From NCBI GenBank assembly GCA_937129345.1, contig CAKZMZ010000380.1, positions 1-32,464 on the forward strand: a stretch of DNA of 32,464 nucleotides, read 5' to 3'. Within the stretch, counting starts at the first letter, position 1, and every line of letters begins with the position of its first letter. Positions 25,675 through 32,464 of this stretch are shown here, one piece after another. A model generated the notes under the pieces. It was not told where the DNA came from and did no database searches. It saw only the letters and a program-made list of their open reading frames with translations. Made by a program: the position numbers and the translations under genes. Source of the stretch: an uncultured Thalassovita sp. Its GTDB lineage: Bacteria; Bacteroidota; Bacteroidia; Cytophagales; Flammeovirgaceae.

Positions 25675-26241
25675 TTATTGTTTTACTCTTTCCACGTATG
25701 AGCGGCTGCGGGTATCAATTTTCAATACATCGCCTTGGTTTACAAAAAGAGGCACTTGAATTTCGGCACCGGTCTCTAGCGTTGCTGGCTTGGTGGCATT
25801 GGTAGCCGTATCTCCTTTAATGCCCGGCTCGGTGTAGGTAACCTCTAAAGTAACAAAAGCTGGAAGTTCACAACCGATTATTTTTTCTTCTTCTGCATGT
25901 ACCAATACCTCTAGTCCTTGGCCATCTTTGATCAAATCGGAGTTTTCTATCAAGTGTTCTTCTAAACTGATCTGTTCAAAAGTGTTGCTGTCCATCATGT
26001 GGTAGCCAAGATCATCTTTGTAGAGGTACTGAAAATCCCTTCTTTCTATACGGGCAGTCGTTACTTTGTGACCTGATGTAAAAGTATTATCGATTACCTT
26101 GCCTGTAGTAATACTTTTGAGTTTTGTGCGTACAAAGGCAGGTCCTTTGCCTGGTTTTACATGTTGAAACTCTACAATAGCATATAAATCGTTGTTGTAC
26201 TCTATGCACAGTCCATTTCTAAAATCTGCTGTTGTTGCCAT
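25675..26241 (-). CDS. efp: Elongation factor P
   Basis: 188 aa, three-domain EF-P. The KOW-like domain 1 carries the tip loop VKPGKGPAF with Lys at position 32, the site that other bacteria modify; no EpmA, EarP or YmfI-type modifying enzyme is in this window. Domains 2 and 3 are intact (GYHMMDSNTFEQI; KIDTRSRSYVERV). It helps ribosomes make runs of prolines. The gene lies between fabH and accB; the fabH-efp gap is 97 bases without a clear terminator, so co-transcription is possible. Confidence 0.97.
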   Translation of the reverse strand: MATTADFRNGLCIEYNNDLYAIVEFQHVKPGKGPAFVRTKLKSITTGKVIDNTFTSGHKVTTARIERRDFQYLYKDDLGYHMMDSNTFEQISLEEHLIENSDLIKDGQGLEVLVHAEEEKIIGCELPAFVTLEVTYTEPGIKGDTATNATKPATLETGAEIQVPLFVNQGDVLKIDTRSRSYVERVKQ

Positions 26242-26338
26242 TACTTATTTTGTTCTAGATAAGTTTTTTTAATGATAAAGATCCAGATTTATTGACACTA
26301 GATATTATTGGTTAGTTGTTAATACAGGGTTTAATAAT

Positions 26339-27334
26339 TTAAATCTCATAAGCCCACTTTACATATACTGCTCCCCAAGTAAAGCCCCCGCCAAAGGCGG
26401 CCAATATAAGATTGTCTCCTTTATGCAATTTTTTCTCGTAATCCCAGAGGCAAAGTGGAATAGTTGCAGCAGTAGTATTTCCATAGCGGTCTATATTGAG
26501 CATAACCTTATCATCGCCTATGCCCATTCTTTTAGCAGTGGCATCTATAATGCGCTTGTTCGCTTGGTGCGGTACTAAGTAGGCGATATCATCTGCAGTT
26601 AAATTATTTTGCTGCATCACTTTGTAGGCCGCATCTGCCATATTGGTTACGGCAAATTTAAAAACCGCCTTACCTTCTTGATACACAAAATGCTCTTTAT
26701 TATCTACTGTTTGGTGGCTAGCAGGTTTTCTACTCCCTCCTGCTTTCATGTGTAGGTGTTTCTCGCCAATGCCATCGGATCTTAAGTAGTAGTCTAGAAC
26801 ACCTTGCTCTTGGTCTGTGGCTTCGAGCAGTACGGCGCCTGCGCCATCTCCAAAGATAATGCAGGTGGCCCTGTCTTCGTAATCTATGATGCTAGACATC
26901 TTATCAACTCCGACTACTACGATTTTGCTGTGCATGCCGCTCTCTATAAATTTGGCCGCTGTGGACAATCCATAAATAAATCCCGAGCAAGCAGCATTTA
27001 TATCATAACTAAAAGCATTTACGGCACCCACTTCAGTAGCGATAATGTTTGCAGTAGCAGGAAATTGCATATCCGGAGTTACAGTACAACAGATTAAGAG
27101 CTCGATTTCATTAGGGTCGACGCCCGACTTTTCTATGAGCTCATTTACAGCTTTTGTACCCATAAAAGAACTACCCATGTTATCTCCCTTCAAAATCCTT
27201 CTTTCTCTAATGCCCGTCCTCTCTAAAATCCAATCGTTATTGGTATCTACCATTTTTTCTAACTCTTGGTTGGTGAGGATGTAGTCAGGTAGATAACCTC
27301 CTACTGCTGTAATAGCTGCTCTTCTATTCTCCAT
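26339..27334 (-). CDS. fabH: Beta-ketoacyl-ACP synthase III
   Basis: 331 aa, a KASIII with the catalytic triad in place: C116 in NAACSGFIYGL, H256 in VPHQANKRI and N286 in RYGNTTAATIP. It condenses acetyl-CoA or a branched acyl-CoA with malonyl-ACP to start fatty-acid synthesis. TNNDWILERTGIRERRI near the N-terminus is the standard FabH segment. plsX, often between rpmF and fabH in bacteria, is absent here. A terminator after rpmF separates fabH from the L32 gene, so fabH probably has its own promoter in the 27335-27480 stretch. Confidence 0.96.
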   Translation of the reverse strand: MENRRAAITAVGGYLPDYILTNQELEKMVDTNNDWILERTGIRERRILKGDNMGSSFMGTKAVNELIEKSGVDPNEIELLICCTVTPDMQFPATANIIATEVGAVNAFSYDINAACSGFIYGLSTAAKFIESGMHSKIVVVGVDKMSSIIDYEDRATCIIFGDGAGAVLLEATDQEQGVLDYYLRSDGIGEKHLHMKAGGSRKPASHQTVDNKEHFVYQEGKAVFKFAVTNMADAAYKVMQQNNLTADDIAYLVPHQANKRIIDATAKRMGIGDDKVMLNIDRYGNTTAATIPLCLWDYEKKLHKGDNLILAAFGGGFTWGAVYVKWAYEI

Positions 27335-27487
27335 CAGATTTTGGATTTTTAATAACCGACTGCAAAGTATGAAATCAAAAAGTAATTATCAAAGATTTAG
27401 CAAGTCGAATTTTTTCCTTAAAGTAAGAAAAACTTCTAGATAAAAAGATTGATTTTATCCAGTTATTTATAAAAAAAATCATAAAAA

Positions 27488-27511
27488 AAAGAGAAGTTAA
27501 TACTTCTCTTT
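27488..27511 (-). terminator. Terminator after rpmF
   Basis: 10-bp stem AAAGAGAAGT/ACTTCTCTTT with a 4-base loop, running into eight T on the minus strand, 24 bases past the rpmF stop. It separates DUF177-rpmF from fabH. Confidence 0.8.
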
Positions 27512-27534
27512 GCCATTTCATTGCAGAAAAGATT

Positions 27535-27735
27535 CTATTCTTCGTCGCCAACTACCTCTTTCTCTAAAACTACTTTGCCTTTGTAGTAGAGTTTCCCTTC
27601 AGACCAATAAGCTCTGTGCCACATGTGAGACTCACCGGTTACATCGCAAATAGCAATTGGCGCTGGCTTTAAAGACTGATGCGATCTTCTTTTATTTCTC
27701 CTTTGTTTCGATATTTTTCGTTTGGGATGTGCCAT
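27535..27735 (-). CDS. rpmF: Large ribosomal subunit protein bL32
   Basis: 66 aa. N-terminal MAHPKRKISKQRRNKRRSH is the L32 signature. The middle AICDVTGESHMWHRAYW sits where many L32 proteins have a four-Cys zinc ribbon; here only one Cys remains, so zinc binding is lost, as in other C-minus L32 proteins. The acidic C-terminus (LEKEVVGDEE) is a lineage-type tail. Eleven bases after the DUF177 gene, as usual, so they are one operon. Confidence 0.95.
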   Translation of the reverse strand: MAHPKRKISKQRRNKRRSHQSLKPAPIAICDVTGESHMWHRAYWSEGKLYYKGKVVLEKEVVGDEE

Positions 27736-27746
27736 CTTGTATCTAT

Positions 27747-28271
27747 TTAATTTTTATTGAATTTTAAATTTTTAAGTTTCTCCCATCTAGGGTCTATTTC
27801 TTCCTGCTCTGCTTCAATGTTATTTTCCTCTTCTGTAGAAGTACTAAAAGTAAAAGACCCTTCCTCATCATCCTGCAAATCAGGATGGATCACCTTTGGC
27901 GGAATGGCCAATACTATGGTATCGTAAATGAGTTGCGAAAAGTCTATATCAGCTTGATTAAATGGAATGGTCACCACATCTTCTGATAATTCCTCATAGT
28001 GTTCTCCAAATTTGTAATAAACACTTTCCTTTAAGTTTAAAGGATATTCAAATTCTTTTAAACTTCTATCGCAAACCAACTCAACTGTGCCATCTACTTC
28101 TACAGTTGCCGTAATCATTGTTTCTGACTTGTCTAGAGTCAGTAAAACTTTTAGGGAAACATCTTGTAAAGTATCATTTCCGAAATTTTCAAATAGAGAA
28201 TTATCTACTCTAAAGTCGAAAAAATGCTTCTTGTTCTTTAAGCCAACAATGTCTACAGTATACTTCTTCAC
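27747..28271 (-). CDS. DUF177 / YceD family protein
   Basis: 174 aa from a GTG start at 28271, which makes the protein begin MKKYTVDIVGLKNKKHFFDF, the typical family N-terminus. The longer in-frame reading from a TTG at 28298 would add nine residues, and that TTG lies inside a TAGTTTTG -7 type box, so it is unlikely. Other marks: DGTVELVCDRSLKEFEYPL and IDPRWEKLKNLKF at the C-terminus, the latter being the conserved YceD end. YceD proteins are linked to 23S rRNA/L32 assembly, and the gene is fixed next to rpmF. The DEE- and TE-rich run near 145-160 is acidic. No catalytic motif. Confidence 0.85.
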   Translation of the reverse strand: MKKYTVDIVGLKNKKHFFDFRVDNSLFENFGNDTLQDVSLKVLLTLDKSETMITATVEVDGTVELVCDRSLKEFEYPLNLKESVYYKFGEHYEELSEDVVTIPFNQADIDFSQLIYDTIVLAIPPKVIHPDLQDDEEGSFTFSTSTEEENNIEAEQEEIDPRWEKLKNLKFNKN

Positions 28272-28295
28272 GTCAACGGCTTTTTTTTCAAGTTG

Positions 28296-28303
28296 CAAAA
28301 CTA
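28296..28303 (-). promoter_or_regulatory. Candidate -7 box TAGTTTTG for DUF177-rpmF
   Basis: Minus-strand TAGTTTTG, full TAnnTTTG match, 24 bases upstream of the GTG start at 28271. It overlaps the alternative TTG and helps decide the start. Confidence 0.45.
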
Positions 28304-28384
28304 AGATAATTCAATCAAAATAATTAAAGATTTTTTAAAATTCTAAGTCATAAAGCTATAGAAGCCAATTTAAGCACCTGCAAG

Positions 28385-29656
28385 CTAAGCATCTTCGGGC
28401 GAAATACTACCAAATAAAAACCCACAAACCACTTTGGGATAAAAATAGGTGGATTTTTGGGGCAATGTGTATCCGCTATAGCAAACTTCTTTTACTTGGT
28501 CTATATGAACCTCATTGGTGATCAAGGCCATATCTGCCCTACCACTGTTAACCTTCTGGTAACAAGCCAGTAAATTTCTCTCAAAATCTATATGTTGGCT
28601 GCTTCTTTGGTATTTACCGGGTATACCCAAAACCTTCTCAATAAAAAAATAATGTAAGACAGTAAGGTCTAATGCCTTTATTTTTTCAGGGAACTGCCAT
28701 TGCAAGTCTTTAAACTGCTCTTCTCTCAGTTTAATAACAAAGGCTTTTTCTGCTAGTAAAACCCCATAACACCATTTTTTGCCCATTATAAATTCATTGA
28801 TAGCGCTGGTATCTTCTACTTCTTTTACATAAAAAAAGCGCGTTATGTCTTTTAAAAGTTGAGAAACATCAAACCTAGGCAAATCTTTTATAAGTCGATG
28901 TGTTGGTAGGATTCTTAGGTCGTCGGCTTCGGTGTTGGTGAGGTAAATCATGTGATAATTGTAAAGCGCTTCGCCATCATCAAGTTTTTGCATCATTTGC
29001 TTACGGTATTGCAAAGACCCTGCATAACGGTGGTGGCCATCTGCCAATATAATTTTTTGGTTGGCTAATTTTTCTTGGAAAAATCTAATGACTTCAGGAT
29101 GCCTAATGATGGCAAAGGCATCAGTTACCCCTTGGTAGTCTTCTATTTCATAAATAGGCGATTCCATGGCCGCATCCATGTATGGCTCTAATCCAAAGTC
29201 AGTATCCGTGTAAAGCCCATGCGTAGGACTTACATTTAAATGCGTTTGTTCTAAAAGCTCTATCCTATCGTTTACCGAATGAGGTATGGTGTTTTCATGC
29301 CTTAGCACAATACCCTCTTTGTAGTCGTATGCCTTAATGAAACAGACAAAGCCTTTACGAACTCTTTTTACAGGATCATTAGGTAAGCAAAAATATTGGT
29401 AATATACATATATGCTTGGTTCAGGGTCTTGAACAATGTCGCCATTATTTTTCCATTCAGATAATTTCTGCTTGGCACGCAAAGCCGAGTTTTCGCCCAA
29501 CGGTACTGAAAGATGCATGCTATTGAGTGGCTCGGCATAAAGTTGCTTGCGCTGTTTCTCTGATATGACGTCAAACAATGGAGATACCAAGCTATCTATC
29601 CTATGAGTGTGTTTAGAATGGTACCTCCAAGCTCTAAAAGGCCTTATTTCAGCCAT
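28385..29656 (-). CDS. DUF1015 family protein
   Basis: 423 aa. Begins MAEIRPFRAWRYHSK, then VSPLFDVIS, and carries the family pattern with IYVYYQ, RHENTIPHSVNDRIELL, HLNVSPTHGLY, and ILADGHHRYAGSLQYRK in the middle. DUF1015 proteins are widespread in Bacteroidota and have an unresolved function, sometimes linked to serine metabolism or D-3-phosphoglycerate dehydrogenase neighbours, which are absent here. The DGHHRY motif looks like a conserved catalytic or metal site (inference). Soluble, no signal. Followed downstream on the minus strand by DUF177, 86 bases away. Confidence 0.9.
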   Translation of the reverse strand: MAEIRPFRAWRYHSKHTHRIDSLVSPLFDVISEKQRKQLYAEPLNSMHLSVPLGENSALRAKQKLSEWKNNGDIVQDPEPSIYVYYQYFCLPNDPVKRVRKGFVCFIKAYDYKEGIVLRHENTIPHSVNDRIELLEQTHLNVSPTHGLYTDTDFGLEPYMDAAMESPIYEIEDYQGVTDAFAIIRHPEVIRFFQEKLANQKIILADGHHRYAGSLQYRKQMMQKLDDGEALYNYHMIYLTNTEADDLRILPTHRLIKDLPRFDVSQLLKDITRFFYVKEVEDTSAINEFIMGKKWCYGVLLAEKAFVIKLREEQFKDLQWQFPEKIKALDLTVLHYFFIEKVLGIPGKYQRSSQHIDFERNLLACYQKVNSGRADMALITNEVHIDQVKEVCYSGYTLPQKSTYFYPKVVCGFLFGSISPEDA

Positions 29657-29754
29657 AAAATTTAATTTAGTTAAATGTAGTGGTTAAGAAATTGTAGCAA
29701 ATAACGTATGCATACCATTAAAACCCTCAAAAACATTATTGGCAAAGCTCTTTC

Positions 29755-30324
29755 TCAAGCATTCTTGTTCAATAATTGGAGTAATATGGGAAAGTATTCT
29801 ATGATATGTTTTATCGCATTGTACTTACGTACTTTTCCAGATCCTTGCACAAGACAAAACGGCAATTGATTGTCTTTGAGGTACTTTTCCATTGATTTGA
29901 ACAAGGCATGTTGCGCCTGCTCGCTATCTCTTTGTGGATCTGCTTGCCAAGGCAAATCCGTGTCGCAAAGCAAAAAAAAATCATACCTTGCCTTTTTGGC
30001 CATTTCTTGTAAAGCCTTTGGTACATGGCCAAAGTAGTGCTTTGCATAAATTAGGTTGGTATGTATGCAAGTATCTAAGAATACAACCTGCTCATTGGAG
30101 TTAACCGTTTCTTCCTCAGCTTTAATTTGCTCCCTAGCTATTTTTATCACTTCGCTTTCCCTAACCAATTCGGCTGTATCCTCAATACCCCTTTCTATTT
30201 TCTCGTCTACAAATTTTCTTAAATATTCTGTGCTCCAAGTGGTACCAAAGGCCTCTGCTAACTCATTTGCCAAGGTAGATTTTCCAGTAGACTCAGGGCC
30301 GAACAATACTATTTTTATTGGCAT
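29755..30324 (-). CDS. NadR-like ATPase, ribosylnicotinamide kinase domain
   Basis: 189 aa. Starts with KIVLFGPESTGKST (Walker A 9-16), then WSTEYLRKFVDEK, and VVFLDTCIHTNLIYAKHYFG with a Walker-B-like stretch; later DFFLLCDTDLPWQADPQRD. This matches the C-terminal kinase domain of NadR without the adenylyltransferase and repressor parts. It probably phosphorylates nicotinamide riboside to NMN in the salvage of NAD. A partner transporter (PnuC) is not seen in this window. The start ATG at 30324 gives a clean beta strand, as in the family. Confidence 0.85.
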   Translation of the reverse strand: MPIKIVLFGPESTGKSTLANELAEAFGTTWSTEYLRKFVDEKIERGIEDTAELVRESEVIKIAREQIKAEEETVNSNEQVVFLDTCIHTNLIYAKHYFGHVPKALQEMAKKARYDFFLLCDTDLPWQADPQRDSEQAQHALFKSMEKYLKDNQLPFCLVQGSGKVRKYNAIKHIIEYFPILLQLLNKNA

Positions 30325-30382
30325 AAAGCAGCTTTTCGGTTGTAAGCAAAGGTTTTAGAGCAAAGTAATAAGGCCCTACTAT

Positions 30383-30775
30383 TTATAAATATTGTCTGAT
30401 TTTCCCAGCAGTGGCCGCTAGTTCTTCTTGCGAAAACTTCAACTTTTCATTGGCAAAATTCATATCGTCCATTTTGTTTATAGGGATGAGGTGTAAATGG
30501 GCATGCGGTACTTCTAAACCCATTACAGCAGTACCAATTCTAGTGCAAGGTATGGCTTTGGCAATCGCGATAGCAACTTTTTTACTTACTAAGGTAAGGC
30601 CTGTTAAAAGCTCATCGTCCAGATCAAACATATAATCTATCTCTTGCTTTGGAATTACCAGTGTATGCCCTTCTTGCAATGGGAATACATCTAAAAAGGC
30701 AAGGTATTTTTCGTCTTCGTAGATTTTATGAGAAGGGATCTCGCCCTTAACGATTTTAGTGAAAATTGATGCCAT
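30383..30775 (-). CDS. HIT family protein
   Basis: 130 aa from ATG 30775 (MASIFTKIVKGEIP), the standard HIT start. A longer reading up to 30826 would translate the terminator hairpin of greA and is rejected. The domain is complete: IPSHKIYEDEKYLAFLDVFP, EGHTLVIPK, and the nucleotide-binding HAHLHLIP (HxHxH). HINT-type members hydrolyse adenosine-5'-phosphoramidates or bind purine nucleotides. Cytoplasmic. Between the NadR-like gene and greA, separated from greA by a terminator, so it probably has its own promoter. Confidence 0.93.
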   Translation of the reverse strand: MASIFTKIVKGEIPSHKIYEDEKYLAFLDVFPLQEGHTLVIPKQEIDYMFDLDDELLTGLTLVSKKVAIAIAKAIPCTRIGTAVMGLEVPHAHLHLIPINKMDDMNFANEKLKFSQEELAATAGKIRQYL

Positions 30776-30800
30776 CTTGTAAAATTTTATAACTAAAAAA

Positions 30801-30816
30801 GGCCTGCGAGCAGGCC
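30801..30816 (-). terminator. Terminator after greA
   Basis: GGCCTG/CAGGCC 6-bp stem with a 4-base loop; on the minus strand it is followed by six T. 26 bases past the greA stop, ahead of the HIT gene. Confidence 0.8.
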
Positions 30817-30841
30817 CTAAAATCAAATATTAAAGCTTTAT

Positions 30842-31315
30842 CTATCTACTTATTTCGATTACTTCAAATTTCATAACACCTCTAGGTGCTTTTATTTCTG
30901 CAACCTCGCCAACCTTTTTGCCCAAAAGCCCTTCTCCAAAAGGAGATTTTACTGAAATCTTATTTAGCTTCAAATCGGCTTCCTCTTCGGCCACTAGCGT
31001 ATAGGCCACTTGCGCTCCGTTTGCTATATTTTTTATTTTTACTGTGGAAAGTACAGAAACCATGGAAGTATCTACCTTAGAATCGTCTAAAACCCTACCT
31101 TTTGACAACTTCTCTTCAAGTTTAGAAATTTTTAGCTCCAATAGTCCCTGAGCATCTTTTGCAGCATCGTATTCTGCATTTTCACTTAAATCGCCTTTAT
31201 CTCTGGCTTCAGCTATCTGCCTGGCTATATCTGCTCTGCCTTTCGTTTTTAGTTCCTGCAGCTCTTTCCTGAGCTTATCAAAACCTTCTTGGGTATAATA
31301 TGTAAAACCTGACAT
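30842..31315 (-). CDS. greA: Transcription elongation factor GreA
   Basis: 157 aa, the family length. Starts YYTQEGFDKLRKELQELK, with two helices of coiled coil (about 9-75) and the tip GDLSENAEYDAAKD, whose acidic residues rescue backtracked RNA polymerase. The C-terminal globular part has SPFGEGLLGKKVGE and ends with RGVMKFEVIEI. Cleaves stalled transcripts in the RNA polymerase secondary channel. Its 5' region is long (gene-free to 31867), with a hairpin and a promoter-like box in it. Confidence 0.96.
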   Translation of the reverse strand: MSGFTYYTQEGFDKLRKELQELKTKGRADIARQIAEARDKGDLSENAEYDAAKDAQGLLELKISKLEEKLSKGRVLDDSKVDTSMVSVLSTVKIKNIANGAQVAYTLVAEEEADLKLNKISVKSPFGEGLLGKKVGEVAEIKAPRGVMKFEVIEISR

Positions 31316-31383
31316 AATAATAGAGTTTAAGTAATACTGAAAATTGCTTAAAGCATACTTACTAAAGTAATATTAAATAAATA

Positions 31384-31440
31384 GCTTGAAATGATTTGGC
31401 TTGAAATGGTTCAGCCTTAAAGGCTCGGCCTGAAACGACC
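31384..31440 (-). repeat. Three imperfect 13-mers upstream of greA
   Basis: On the plus strand GCTTGAAATGATT (31384-31396), GCTTGAAATGGTT (31399-31411) and GCCTGAAACGACC (31428-31440). A hairpin AGCCT/AGGCT lies between the second and third. They would be in the greA leader if it is transcribed from 31533. Confidence 0.55.
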
Positions 31441-31485
31441 TTACCTAAACATTAAAAAAGTTTTAAGCAAGTTCAAAATAAAAAA

Positions 31486-31511
31486 TAACGGCACAAAAAT
31501 CTGTACCGTTA
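31486..31511 (-). terminator. Minus-strand terminator-like hairpin upstream of greA
   Basis: TAACGGTACA pairs with TGTGCCGTTA on the minus strand (10 bp with one G:U, a mismatch on plus), loop of six, followed by six T and more T-rich sequence. No coding gene precedes it on this strand, so it is an attenuator or the end of a short RNA. Confidence 0.65.
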
Positions 31512-31867
31512 CCCGTATAATACAAATATAATCAACCTGTATTAAATATGAAACAAAATTGCAGTAGATAACTTTTTAGCAATAAAATCGCATCTTATAG
31601 CTTTTTAGGGCTGCATGCAGTAAGCTTTGTGTATTAATTAACTCAATTTTTTTAATTAGCTTTAAGGAAAATTTATCACAGTTAATTAAAACTACTCAAT
31701 TAAGCCCATCGGGGTTAGCCTAGCTTGGGCAACAAGCTTTATTTTAAAGGCAACTTTTTAGTCACCTTTATTTTTTTTAGGTATAACAAGTTGGTTTCCC
31801 GAATAATATTAACAAAGAGCAAAACTTTTATTTAGCATTTTTCCTGGTTGATAAATTAACAAATAAG
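31512..31867. other. Gene-free upper part of the 552-base greA/DUF4836 spacer
   Basis: No protein or recognised RNA. Contains the palindrome CTGCATGCAG (31611-31620), a C+G-richer island at about 31703-31736, and a stem AAAGGTGAC/GTTGCCTTT (31747-31769, 9 bp with two G:U on the minus strand; on plus it has two mismatches but a T-run follows). Confidence 0.5.
31533..31540 (-). promoter_or_regulatory. Candidate -7 box TATATTTG upstream of the hairpin
   Basis: Full TAnnTTTG match on the minus strand, with a TTTTG 23 bases upstream as a possible -33 element. The start of transcription would be about 10 bases before the hairpin at 31511. Confidence 0.5.
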
Positions 31868-32464
31868 ATGATTCTTAGAAGCATCAAAAAATCCATAATT
31901 TACTTAATACTGGCTTCTGCTTTATCGCTTCTATTATTTACAGCATGCGAAGAAAAGAAAGGGGCTGCTAGCTATATTCCCAAAGATGCCGCGGCCATTG
32001 TAAGCATCAATACCAGCAACTTGGTTACAAAATTGTTGTTCAATAATTTCGAGGGCATCAACCTCAAATCTTTTTTAAGCCTTTCTGAGATTTTCTTTAT
32101 CAATGATGAAATCCCCGTTTCGCAATCGCCTATAAGTGCATTTTTCAATAATCCTGGAGCTTCAGGTCTAAATCTACTAGACGATATCCACCTTTACATG
32201 AACGACATTTCTGAAAATGACAAAAGGTTCAGCGGTATCTTTTGGAACATGGACAATTCGGACAAGTTTGAAAAATTCATAAAGAAAAACATCGCTCCCA
32301 ATTATACAATACAGATAGAAAATAGGCAGCGCTTTAAAACGGTAACTTTTGAGAATTTTAGCTTTGCTTTTGGGTGGAACCAAGAAATATTAGTGGCTAT
32401 CTTTCCTATGGAAAAAGCCAAAGAAGAGGATTCTCTAGAGAAGCTGGCGCACATTTTTAAAATG
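31868..32464 (+). CDS. DUF4836-like lipoprotein (3' end cut by window)
   Basis: 199 codons, open to the right edge. The N-terminus is a lipoprotein signal: MILRSIKKSI, hydrophobic LILASALSLLLF, lipobox FTAC with lipidated C27, then EEKKGAA. The next segment YIPKDAAAIVSINTSNLVTKLLFN is typical of the DUF4836 family, which in Bacteroidota are outer-membrane-bound lipoproteins of unknown function. The rest of the visible part shows the family's pattern of short beta strands with no motif for catalysis. Membership is by resemblance only. No promoter box found. Confidence 0.7.
   Translation, partial: MILRSIKKSIIYLILASALSLLLFTACEEKKGAASYIPKDAAAIVSINTSNLVTKLLFNNFEGINLKSFLSLSEIFFINDEIPVSQSPISAFFNNPGASGLNLLDDIHLYMNDISENDKRFSGIFWNMDNSDKFEKFIKKNIAPNYTIQIENRQRFKTVTFENFSFAFGWNQEILVAIFPMEKAKEEDSLEKLAHIFKM

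Noticed and set aside
30776-30826. 17-residue N-terminal extension of the HIT protein
   Set aside because: It would be read through the greA terminator hairpin; MASIFTK at 30775 is the standard start.
1-32464. tRNA, rRNA, CRISPR array, insertion sequence, prophage or attachment site
   Set aside because: No T-loop/acceptor pairs, spaced repeats, transposase, integrase or phage genes were found by eye on either strand.

Overview
The window looks like core chromosome of a gliding or marine-type Bacteroidota, most likely Cytophagales. The support is: A+T-rich DNA; a GldN homologue (type IX secretion/gliding); lipoproteins with LSSC, FWSC and FTAC lipoboxes; a DUF177–L32 pair followed by FabH, EF-P, AccB and AccC; an L32 that has lost its zinc ribbon; weak Shine-Dalgarno sequences; and TAnnTTTG-type -7 boxes ahead of several genes. 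No phage, plasmid, transposase, CRISPR, tRNA or rRNA was seen. Most genes lie on the minus strand.

Layout. 1-1608: an envelope pair, a UDP-GlcNAc-type glycosyltransferase (cut by the left edge) behind an LpxH-like metallophosphatase. 1955-6146: an unknown membrane protein with a coiled coil and two zinc ribbons, a membrane class III nucleotide cyclase, and a YtcJ-like lipoprotein amidohydrolase preceded by a candidate structured RNA with its own terminator. 6369-8193: a small SpoIIAA/STAS-like protein, a CrcB fluoride channel and a 3-hydroxyacyl-CoA dehydrogenase. 8379-12030: Uup-type ABC-F ATPase, glycerate kinase, and a second SpoIIAA-like protein overlapping it tail to tail. 12058-12340: an intergenic element built of two inverted repeats. 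12341-16376: an acyl-CoA carboxylase carboxyltransferase, an isolated gldN, a DUF547 lipoprotein and a thioredoxin-fold protein. 16420-22802: a SulP anion transporter, a dolichol-phosphate-mannose-synthase-like glycosyltransferase with a heptanucleotide tandem repeat just upstream, and SMC.

23009-31315: a charged membrane-anchored protein, then the lipid/translation block (accC, accB, efp, fabH, rpmF, DUF177), then DUF1015, a NadR-like kinase, a HIT protein and GreA. The right end holds a 552-base gene-free stretch with RNA-like hairpins and the 5' part of a DUF4836-like lipoprotein.

How the genes fit together: DUF177–L32, FabH and AccB/AccC form the usual link between ribosome assembly and fatty-acid synthesis, but terminators after rpmF and after efp suggest at least three transcription units. 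AccB/AccC could also serve the carboxyltransferase at 12341. I see no obvious new multi-gene system. The best leads for something undescribed are RNA-level: the folded minus-strand element at 6187-6343 and the promoter/terminator arrangement upstream of greA, followed by the zinc-ribbon membrane protein, the intergenic repeat element and the heptamer repeat.
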